A stretch of 14,249 bases of DNA from an uncultured Clostridiaceae bacterium (GTDB taxonomy: Bacteria > Bacillota > Clostridia > TANB77 > CAG-508). Positions 7,917 through 14,249 of the stretch are shown piece by piece. The stretch is from positions 1-14,249 of the forward strand of contig CATZDQ010000016.1 of NCBI GenBank assembly GCA_958417695.1, written 5' to 3'. The position numbers and the translations under genes are program-made. How positions within the stretch are numbered: the first letter of the stretch is position 1; the number at the start of each line of letters is the position of its first letter. The notes below the pieces were generated by a model. That model saw nothing but the letters and a program-made list of their open reading frames with translations. It made no database searches and was not told the DNA's origin.

Positions 7917-7949
7917 AAAAGTCATTCCTGTGATAGGAATGACTTTTTG
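7917..7949 (+). terminator. Intrinsic terminator after the DGR-type gene
   Basis: A perfect 13-base-pair stem, AAAAGTCATTCCT (7917-7929) with AGGAATGACTTTT (7935-7947), loop GTGAT, then another T. It begins 18 bases after the stop codon. The A and T flanks make it potentially bidirectional. Confidence 0.9.
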
Positions 7950-8038
7950 TATGCATCAAATGACCTAGATAAATACTAAATAGATAGGTTTTAATAGAAA
8001 AAATATATCAATCTAATGTCTTTTTTCTAATAAGGTTA

Positions 8039-8420
8039 CTACTTTATTATTCCTTCAAATGTTATATTAGTTGCTGATACAAATTCTGTATAATGATATC
8101 CCTTTTCAAAAGATTTATTTCTATTTAAACCACCGTTTACAATTCTCAAATTCTCAAATTTTTTCCTAATGATTTTACAATATTGCTATTATCTACTAAA
8201 AACACAGGAATTTCTCCTAAAACGTTACAATAATTTTCATCATTATATAAATTTTTTTGATTTTTTGTTTAAGAGATTGGCGATACTGGATAGCAAAATA
8301 TCTTTTGATTTTGAAATTCTATAAATCATATCCATTACAAATTTGCTTTCTAATCTGTTAGAAGCTTTAGAAATATTTTTCGAGAATTTTCTAATAACTC
8401 TAAACTTAATATTTTTTACT
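8039..8420 (-). pseudogene. Decayed DDE-type insertion-sequence transposase fragment
   Basis: Read on the minus strand from about 8420 downward, three successive frames give pieces that follow each other as in one transposase family. The first contains NISKASNRLESKFVMDMIYR and ISKSKDILLSSIANLL (typical N-terminal segment). The second contains YCNVLGEIPVFLVDNSNI (the VFLVD strand carrying the first catalytic Asp), and the third LRIVNGGLNRNKSFEKGYHY, ending at the stop 8041-8039. At least two frameshifts separate them, and the C-terminal half with the remaining catalytic residues is absent. I see no convincing terminal inverted repeats. The exact IS family cannot be named by eye; the VFLVD...GYHYTE layout suggests an IS4-like group. 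It is a dead remnant separating the DGR-type gene from the ABC genes. Confidence 0.65.
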
Positions 8421-8421
8421 C

Positions 8422-8449
8422 TTGCCAAAAAAAGGAAGTATGATATAAT
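8422..8449 (+). promoter_or_regulatory. Predicted promoter of the ABC transporter operon
   Basis: TTGCCA (8422-8427), 16-base spacer, perfect TATAAT (8444-8449) with an extended -10 TG at 8441-8442. It lies just outside, or in the upstream end of, the dead transposase and about 50 bases before the first ABC gene. Confidence 0.7.
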
Positions 8450-8496
8450 AGAAAAGTAATAAAGAGATAACATAAGAAGAACAGGGGAAAAAACAG

Positions 8497-10254
8497 ATGA
8501 AAGAAGTTATGATTAAGTCTTTGAAAAAATATAAGTGGCATATTGTATTTTTTTTAATTTTAATTGGAACTAATATTTATTTATTAACATATCCACCTAA
8601 AATTATTGGTAATATGATAGATATGTTATATCAAATAGAAGAAAATAGGCAAAATATAACCAATTCCATATTTCTATTGATGGGTGTATGTCTGGTTGCT
8701 CTAGTTGTTCGATTAATTTGGAAATATTATGAGGGATATATTGTTAGAGGATTTGAAAAAGAAGTAAAAGATAAGTTATTTGAACGATTTTTAAAGATAA
8801 AAATGGAAAAAATCCAAAATATTAAAAATGGCGAAATTATGTCTTACTTTGTGCAAGATACCAATGAAATCAGGTCTGCCTTTTATCGTATATTATCCCA
8901 TGGCAGTAGAATAGTCTTTACTTTTATAATTGCTATATTTTCAATGGCACAAGGCGTAAATATCTATTTAACCATGGCCGTTATTTTTCCAATTATTTTA
9001 GCCTCTTATTTAGTCGTAAAAATTAGAAAATATGTAGAATTAAATTTTAGAAAAGCACAAAAGAATTTTACCGCCTTTTCAGAATATGTACAAGAAAGTA
9101 CCGATAGTATTCGAACCACAAAAGCATATGTATGTGAGCAAGAACAATTAAAGGAATTTATTAGAAAGAATAGAAGATTACGAAGTAGTAATAATGCGGT
9201 GGATGTGCATTCTAATTTATTAACTATGTGTATTGATATTTGTTTTGGATTATGCTATGCCATTGCATTAATTTTTGGTTCCCATTTGGTTTTAGAAGGT
9301 ACTATTACTATAGGAGAATTAGTAGCATTTAATGGATATATTGCGCTATTTGTAGGACCGGTATCTTGGCTTCCAGCCGTGATTGCTAAAGTTAAAAGAG
9401 GACAGATTTCTTATGGGCGATTAGAAAAAGTTTTTGCATTAGAAAAGGAAAAAATATCTGTAAAACAGGCAGTAAACAAAGAGGCATTAAAAGGGGATAT
9501 AGAGATTAAAAATTTATCTTTCCATTATCCAGAATGTATCGATAATGTTTTACAGAATATAGACTTAAAGATTAAAAAAGGACAGACATTAGGTATTATT
9601 GGCACCATTGGAAGTGGAAAAACTACCTTAATGAATTTGTTAACCAAATTATATAATGTTCCAAATGGTAAAATTTTAATAGATGGTAGAGATATTAATG
9701 AAATACCAATTGAAGTTTTACGTAGTAATATATGTTATATTACACAAGATAACTTTTTGTTTTCTACAACATTAAAAGAAAATATTGGTCTATTTAAAGA
9801 AGGCTATGAAGATAAAGAAGTAGAAGAGTCTACTAAAAAAGCAATTATCTATGATGAGATTCAAGAAATGGATGCAGGAATTCATACTGTTATAGGAGAA
9901 AGAGGTGTGGATTTATCTGGTGGACAAAAACAAAGATTAGTTATTTCTAGAGCTTTCTTAAATAAAAGTAGTATTGTTATTTTTGATGATACCTTTTCTG
10001 CACTAGATAATCGTACAGAACAAAAATTATTGACCAATATTAAGGAACTAACGAAAGAGAAAACTTGTATGATTATTTCTAATCGTATTTCAGATGTAAA
10101 AGATACAGACCATATTATTGTATTAGATGGTGGAAGAATTGTAGAAGAAGGTACACATGAAGAACTGTTAGAAAAACAAGGTACATATTATACTTTTTAT
10201 ACACAACAAGCTAATCAAAAAGAGACATCTAAAGAAGAAAACTTTTTAGCATAG
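8497..10254 (+). CDS. ABC exporter half-transporter, degenerate-site subunit of a heterodimer
   Basis: A 585-residue half-transporter of the ABCB/multidrug type: about six membrane helices in residues 10-300, then the nucleotide-binding domain (about 335-575). Walker A is GTIGSGKT (369-376), the Q-loop ITQDN is near 415-419, and the signature is a perfect LSGGQ (473-477). Walker B is IVIFDD, with Asp498 where the catalytic Glu should be, and the H-loop His is replaced by Asn529 (ISNRIS). Its own ATP site is therefore predicted to be catalytically weak, while its signature can complete the partner's site. This fits heterodimers such as TM287/288 or BmrCD. It is likely in the cell membrane with the next gene's product; the substrate is unknown. 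AGGGG precedes the ATG, and the promoter at 8422-8449 drives it. The partner starts 13 bases downstream. Confidence 0.93.
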   Translation: MKEVMIKSLKKYKWHIVFFLILIGTNIYLLTYPPKIIGNMIDMLYQIEENRQNITNSIFLLMGVCLVALVVRLIWKYYEGYIVRGFEKEVKDKLFERFLKIKMEKIQNIKNGEIMSYFVQDTNEIRSAFYRILSHGSRIVFTFIIAIFSMAQGVNIYLTMAVIFPIILASYLVVKIRKYVELNFRKAQKNFTAFSEYVQESTDSIRTTKAYVCEQEQLKEFIRKNRRLRSSNNAVDVHSNLLTMCIDICFGLCYAIALIFGSHLVLEGTITIGELVAFNGYIALFVGPVSWLPAVIAKVKRGQISYGRLEKVFALEKEKISVKQAVNKEALKGDIEIKNLSFHYPECIDNVLQNIDLKIKKGQTLGIIGTIGSGKTTLMNLLTKLYNVPNGKILIDGRDINEIPIEVLRSNICYITQDNFLFSTTLKENIGLFKEGYEDKEVEESTKKAIIYDEIQEMDAGIHTVIGERGVDLSGGQKQRLVISRAFLNKSSIVIFDDTFSALDNRTEQKLLTNIKELTKEKTCMIISNRISDVKDTDHIIVLDGGRIVEEGTHEELLEKQGTYYTFYTQQANQKETSKEENFLA

Positions 10255-10267
10255 AAGGAGAAAACGG

Positions 10268-12019
10268 ATGAAAAAACAAGGAACGATGAAGCGTATGTGG
10301 AAAATGCTCAGACCACAACTAAAGACGATTATCATTATATCTGTGCTGGCTATTATTATTAATATAGGAGAAGTGGCAAAACCATATTTAGTGAAAACCG
10401 TTATTGATGATTTCTTGAGTTTAAATATTTACCAAAAAGGAGCTATTACCATAGGTTTAATTGGTGCTATCTACTTAGCTATTGTAATAATAGGAAACAT
10501 TCTAAATTTTATTGTTATGACAACGACGAGTATGATGGGGGAAAATGTCATTTATCATATTCGTAATAAATTATACAAATATATTCAATATGCCAATATT
10601 CCTTTTCATGATAAAACACCAGCAGGTACCTTATTTGTTAGAATTACTAACGATGTGGAAGATATTACGACTTTATTTAAAGATGTTATAACAACGTTTA
10701 TCAAAGATGTACTGATTATTGTAGCATTACTAGGCATGATGATTTTCTTAAGTAGCAAATTGGCACTAATGACTTTTATAGTCATACCATTTATTATCAT
10801 AACCTCTGTAGTGATTACCAAAATTAGTAATCGATTACAAAATATTTCTAAAGATGCTAAAACAAAATTAAATATTTTCCTAGCAGAGAGTATTTATGGC
10901 GTAAAATTAATTAAAATTTTTAATAGACAATATGAGAAACAAAAAGAGTGCGAAGATTTAACAGATAAATTTTGGAAGAGTAGATTACCATTAGGAATTA
11001 CAGAAGGCTTTTTACCAGCTATCATGTTAATCTTAGAAAATCTTGGTGTGGCTATTATTGTATGTGCTTGTACAAATGGCTGGTGGGGAATTGGTTTAGA
11101 TGTGGGTATTGTATATATGTTTACCACCTATATTAAGCAGATTTTTGACCCAGTCAATCGTTTAATTGAAAATTTTGAGACTGTACAGGAAGCTTTGGTA
11201 TCAATTGATAAGATTTATGAAATTTTAGAAAATACCCAGTGTTTAGAAAATTTTGAAAAAGGAACAGTATTAGAGAAAGTAGAAGGTAAAATTGAGTTTA
11301 AACATGTATGGTTTGCTTATGAAGAAGAAAATTGGGTGCTAAAAGATGTTAGCTTTACCATTGAACCAGGACAAAGTATTGCTTTAGTAGGAAAGACAGG
11401 GTCTGGAAAGACTACTATTACGAATTTAATTAATCGTTTTTATGAAATACAAAAAGGAGAAATTCTATTAGATGGAGTTAATATTCAAGATATCAATTTA
11501 CGCTTTTTAAGAAAAAATATAGGTATTATTTTACAAGACCCATTTATTTTTGCCAGAAGTATTCGAGACAATATTTCTTTAAATGAAACATTAGAAGATG
11601 AAGAAATAGAAGAGGCAATTCGTTTAGCTTCTGCAGAAGAGTTTGTACAAAGTCTGCCAAATGGAATAGAAGAAGTATCCAAGGAAAGAGGAAATTCTTA
11701 TTCTGCAGGACAAAAACAGTTGTTATCATTTGCTAGAATTTTTGCACATAACCCATCCATTTTTATTTTAGATGAGGCAACCGCGAATATTGACACACAA
11801 ACAGAAGAATTGGTTCAAAAATCAGTTGACCAGATTTCGAAAGAAAAGACCTCTATATTTATTGCTCATAGATTATCGACAATTATTAATGTAGATAAAA
11901 TTATTGTTTTAGACCATGGGACGATTATTGAACAAGGAAATCATATGGAGTTGTTAAGTAGTGGTGGATATTATAGTAAGTTATATCAGGCTTATTATGA
12001 AAGTCTATCTAATGCGTAA
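10268..12019 (+). CDS. ABC exporter half-transporter, catalytic-site subunit of a heterodimer
   Basis: A 583-residue half-transporter with membrane domain in about residues 15-310 and nucleotide-binding domain in about 340-580. Walker A is GKTGSGKT (375-382), the Q-loop is ILQDP (421-425), Walker B is IFILDE with intact catalytic Glu503, and the H-loop is IAHRLS with His534. The signature, however, is YSAGQ (478-482) and not LSGGQ. This complements the preceding subunit exactly: the site built from this Walker A/B/His and the other subunit's LSGGQ is fully consensus, and the other site is degenerate on both sides. Start ATG 10268 follows AAGGAG by 6-7 bases, and the 13-base gap shows the two are co-transcribed. 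A terminator follows at 12046. Substrate unknown; drug, lipid or peptide export are all possible for this type. Confidence 0.93.
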   Translation: MKKQGTMKRMWKMLRPQLKTIIIISVLAIIINIGEVAKPYLVKTVIDDFLSLNIYQKGAITIGLIGAIYLAIVIIGNILNFIVMTTTSMMGENVIYHIRNKLYKYIQYANIPFHDKTPAGTLFVRITNDVEDITTLFKDVITTFIKDVLIIVALLGMMIFLSSKLALMTFIVIPFIIITSVVITKISNRLQNISKDAKTKLNIFLAESIYGVKLIKIFNRQYEKQKECEDLTDKFWKSRLPLGITEGFLPAIMLILENLGVAIIVCACTNGWWGIGLDVGIVYMFTTYIKQIFDPVNRLIENFETVQEALVSIDKIYEILENTQCLENFEKGTVLEKVEGKIEFKHVWFAYEEENWVLKDVSFTIEPGQSIALVGKTGSGKTTITNLINRFYEIQKGEILLDGVNIQDINLRFLRKNIGIILQDPFIFARSIRDNISLNETLEDEEIEEAIRLASAEEFVQSLPNGIEEVSKERGNSYSAGQKQLLSFARIFAHNPSIFILDEATANIDTQTEELVQKSVDQISKEKTSIFIAHRLSTIINVDKIIVLDHGTIIEQGNHMELLSSGGYYSKLYQAYYESLSNA

Positions 12020-12045
12020 TATAGATAAGTAAATAGATTGCTAGG

Positions 12046-12077
12046 AAAACAGGAAGCTTGTGGCTTCTTGTTTTTTT
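12046..12077 (+). terminator. Intrinsic terminator after the ABC operon
   Basis: AAAACAGGAAGC (12046-12057) pairs with GCTTCTTGTTTT (12063-12074) with one G-T wobble, loop TTGTG, followed by a T-run. It begins 27 bases after the stop of the second ABC gene. Confidence 0.88.
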
Positions 12078-12199
12078 CTTTTTAGAGAAAGAGTATATAT
12101 TCAGAAGACTACATAAAAGAAATTGAAAAAACAGTGAAGAAAGAAGAAAATAAAGAAGAATTCAAATAGCAAGAACATAGGAGAAAAGGGTGGAAGTAG

Positions 12200-13771
12200 A
12201 TGAAACAAAATAGGGCAATTACTTTAATAGCATTGGTTATTACCATAATTCTTTTAATCATTTTAGCAAGTGTGAGTATATCTATGATAGTGGGTGAAAA
12301 TGGTATAATACAAAAAGCAAGAGAAGCAAAACAAAAGGTAAGGGTAACTAGTATAGCCGAACAAATTGCACTAGAGATTTTGAATATAGAACAAGAAAAA
12401 GAATGGCAAAATGAAACAATTACGAGAGCACAACTAACAGATGAATTAGATAAACGTATGGAACATTTAGAAAAATTGGATACCAATATCTTGCGATATG
12501 AAGAGATATATTATCGAATAGATGCACAAAAACAAGTGATACCGATAGAACCTGTAATGGTGACAGATAAAAAGCAAGCAATGGTTTTTGATGCAGATAG
12601 TTATATACAAACAAATCTAAAAGAGAGCGACTTTATAGCAGAAGATGCTGATTTTACAATAGCAGCTAAAGTAAAAATTAATCGAAAAGGACAACAAATG
12701 GTTCCGTATATGGATATATTAGGCAATCATCTAGAAACAGAAGGTTTCATTTTCCAGTTTTGGGAAGATAGTCAAGAACTAAGACTTTCACCAGGAATTC
12801 GAATAGACTATAGTCCTTATTATGACCAATGGACAGATTTGGTATATGTGTATCATCAAGGAAAGATTCAAATATTTGTGAATGGAAATCTTGTAAGAGA
12901 GGAAGAAGGAGTGGTTACACCCTATGGTGACTTTTTAATAGGAAATGGGTATTTACAAGATACCAAAAGACAATTAAGAGGAATGATTGGTTCCATAAAA
13001 ATATGGAAGACGGCATTAACGCAAATGCAAGTGGAAAGATTAGTCATGTTAGAGGAAAAAACATCCATACAACCAGAAATGCTTTTATTAGAAAGTATAT
13101 TATCAGATAAAGAAAGTGTAGAAAAAATAGGAAGTATACAAGGAAATAGTAGGTTTGAAAATTGGAATTATGCTTTGAAATATGCTTTACAATTGAATGG
13201 AAGTACGTATATTCATACCAATTGGAAAGAAGAAGACGTTATAACACAAGAAGGTGCCTATACAATTGCTGTACGTGTAAAAATAAATAGACAAGCACAA
13301 GAAACTGTTTCTTATATGGATATAGTAGGTAATCATATTTCTGGTAGTGGTTTTGTAATGCAGTTTGATAAAACGACTACTTCGGTAGGTATTGGAGGAA
13401 TTGGAGTAGTCTATACGCCATATTATGATAAATGGGTAGATTTAATTTTTACTTATCATAAGGGAAATACACAAGTGTATATCAATAAAAGTATAGTAGG
13501 AGAAGAGAAAACTGAGCAAATTCCTTATAATAATTTCTTGATAGGAAATGCATATATACCAACAGATAGAGCTATGAAGGGAAGTATTGCTTCTATCAAG
13601 ATATGGAATATAGATATTAGTAAAGAAGAAGTAGAAAACTTAGATATGCTAGAAGAACATACGCCTATACAAAGTGCATATATCTATAAAGAATTATTAC
13701 TAGATAATCAACAAAATATGGAAAAAGAGGGAAATTTTGTTGGAGAAAATTATCAATATAAATTGCAATAA
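12200..13771 (+). CDS. Prepilin-like surface protein with two tandem LamG-like domains
   Basis: A 523-residue exported protein. Residues 1-30 are a prepilin-like signal: leader MKQNRA, then ITLIALVITI and a hydrophobic helix ending LASVSISM; Ala stands where pilins have Glu5. VGENGIIQKAREAK follows, the motif shared with the two other prepilin-like proteins here, then a helical linker (about 45-110). Two homologous jelly-roll domains of the laminin-G/concanavalin type cover about 128-285 and 328-490. Each has a YIxTN start, TIA..VKINR, YMDI.GNH, a WxDL...YHxG...I.VN core, FLIGN and a final GSIxSIKIW strand. The period is about 202 residues (606 bases). This fold commonly binds carbohydrate or matrix proteins, so an adhesive role is inferred. 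GGGTGG lies near the ATG; I found no convincing promoter in the 180 bases upstream. Confidence 0.82.
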   Translation: MKQNRAITLIALVITIILLIILASVSISMIVGENGIIQKAREAKQKVRVTSIAEQIALEILNIEQEKEWQNETITRAQLTDELDKRMEHLEKLDTNILRYEEIYYRIDAQKQVIPIEPVMVTDKKQAMVFDADSYIQTNLKESDFIAEDADFTIAAKVKINRKGQQMVPYMDILGNHLETEGFIFQFWEDSQELRLSPGIRIDYSPYYDQWTDLVYVYHQGKIQIFVNGNLVREEEGVVTPYGDFLIGNGYLQDTKRQLRGMIGSIKIWKTALTQMQVERLVMLEEKTSIQPEMLLLESILSDKESVEKIGSIQGNSRFENWNYALKYALQLNGSTYIHTNWKEEDVITQEGAYTIAVRVKINRQAQETVSYMDIVGNHISGSGFVMQFDKTTTSVGIGGIGVVYTPYYDKWVDLIFTYHKGNTQVYINKSIVGEEKTEQIPYNNFLIGNAYIPTDRAMKGSIASIKIWNIDISKEEVENLDMLEEHTPIQSAYIYKELLLDNQQNMEKEGNFVGENYQYKLQ

Positions 13772-13774
13772 AAA

Positions 13775-13812
13775 AAACAGAGAAGTCATATAAAAATAGG
13801 ACTTCTCTGTTT
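13775..13812. terminator. Bidirectional terminator between convergent genes
   Basis: AAACAGAGAAGTC (13775-13787) pairs perfectly with GACTTCTCTGTTT (13800-13812) around a 12-base loop. The T-run is strongest on the minus strand (eight A on the plus strand before the stem), so it serves mscL well; T-rich sequence on the plus side can serve the LamG gene. Confidence 0.9.
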
Positions 13813-13831
13813 ATTTAATTTTTAATAGTTT

Positions 13832-14249
13832 CTATTGTTTTGTTTCTATCTGTTCTGTTTCTAATACAGATGTACAATGAGGACATCTAGTAGCTTCTAT
13901 AGGTATCTGGCTACAACAATATGGACATTTTTTAGTAGTAGGTGGAGGTGTTTGTTCCTCTTGTTTTTTGGATTTTTTATTCTTCTCTATTTTTTTATCT
14001 AAATTGGTTTTACTTACGATTTTTTGCGCACCTTCTATGGTAGAATTACTTAATTTATTAAAAGAGCGAATAGCAATAAAAATAGAAAAAGCAATAATTA
14101 AGAAGTCTACAATAGTGGTAATAAAATTTCCATAGTGAATTGAGGCATTTCCAATGGTAAGTACTAAATCGGAAAAGTCTACTTTGCCTGTAAAGATAGA
14201 AATCGCTGGCATGATAATGTCATTTACTAAAGAGGTCACGATTTTCTGG
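13832..14249 (-). CDS. mscL: Large-conductance mechanosensitive channel MscL with C-terminal zinc ribbon (5' end outside window)
   Basis: Membrane channel that opens under high bilayer tension to release solutes during osmotic downshock. The frame is open to the window edge and reads QKIVTSLVNDIIMPAIS at the start, the end of the first pore helix in this family; about 25-30 N-terminal residues, including the gate glycines, are cut off. GTG 14239 is an internal codon and not a start. The periplasmic-type loop, the second membrane helix (FITTIVDFLIIAFSIFIAI) and the exit sequence follow. After a Lys-rich linker and a Pro/Thr stretch, the tail carries CPYC and CPHC motifs (two CPxC pairs), a double-CxxC zinc ribbon absent from E. 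coli MscL but, to my knowledge, seen in clostridial homologues. Convergent with the LamG gene and sharing its terminator. Confidence 0.9.
   Translation of the reverse strand, partial: QKIVTSLVNDIIMPAISIFTGKVDFSDLVLTIGNASIHYGNFITTIVDFLIIAFSIFIAIRSFNKLSNSTIEGAQKIVSKTNLDKKIEKNKKSKKQEEQTPPPTTKKCPYCCSQIPIEATRCPHCTSVLETEQIETKQ

Noticed and set aside
7917..7949. Hairpin as the DGR cruciform that aids retrohoming
   Set aside because: It has the long stem and T-run of an ordinary terminator and sits 18 bases past the stop; the known DGR hairpins are shorter and closer to the homology end. Not excluded, but not supported.
12109..12486. 125-residue minus-strand reading frame
   Set aside because: It lies opposite the conserved prepilin signal and linker of the LamG gene and has no family features; a shadow frame.
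1..14249. CRISPR arrays, tRNA or rRNA genes
   Set aside because: No regularly spaced repeats and no cloverleaf or rRNA-like segments were seen on reading both strands.

Overview
The window is AT-rich (roughly one third G+C outside one short patch), with strong AGGAGG-type ribosome binding sites, A-ending codons and a gene order typical of Firmicutes: PP2C phosphatase, PASTA kinase PrkC, ribosome-assembly GTPase RsgA, then ribulose-phosphate epimerase. With the prepilin-like surface proteins further on, this points to an anaerobic clostridial bacterium, probably from a gut-type lineage. The lineage is inferred from protein style, not from a marker gene.

Layout. Positions 1-4389 hold a conserved housekeeping and signalling block: the 3' end of a PP2C phosphatase, prkC, a terminator, rsgA, rpe overlapping rsgA by 7 bases, a 57-residue unknown protein, and a very strong terminator. 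From 4390 to 13812 the content is accessory. Three genes encode proteins with the same N-terminal prepilin-like helix but unrelated exported parts: a coiled coil with a phage-tail-fibre-like repeat (4550-5617), a formylglycine-generating-enzyme/C-type-lectin-like domain (6164-7898), and two tandem LamG-like jelly rolls (12200-13771). Between the second and third lie a decayed transposase (about 8039-8420, minus strand) and a two-gene heterodimeric ABC exporter (8497-12019). At the right edge, on the minus strand, is the 3' part of mscL with a zinc-ribbon tail.

The most interesting signal is at the C-terminus of the second prepilin-like protein (about 7725-7898). G+C rises to about 47%, adenine nearly disappears from the coding strand, and 26 of 29 consecutive codons end in C or T with none ending in A. 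The protein there has the RGG...AG.F.F...GFRAVL frame of diversity-generating-retroelement (DGR) variable regions. No reverse transcriptase or template repeat lies in the window, so they would have to be elsewhere in the genome. The simplest reading is a surface-exposed, pilin-anchored receptor whose tip is diversified by adenine-directed mutagenesis.

Two genes, prkC and the DGR-type gene, are each broken by one extra base. In both cases the frame is restored exactly by removing a C from the context T-C-GGT (positions 597 and 7484). The shared signature makes a systematic sequencing or consensus error the leading explanation, though real mutations cannot be excluded. Corrected products would be 656 and 577 residues.

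How the genes may work together: phosphatase and kinase form a reversible Ser/Thr signalling pair coupled to ribosome maturation and pentose metabolism. The three prepilin-like proteins look like a set of surface display modules sharing one membrane/assembly helix. The ABC pair may export a compound or drug, and nothing in the sequence ties it to the pilins except position.
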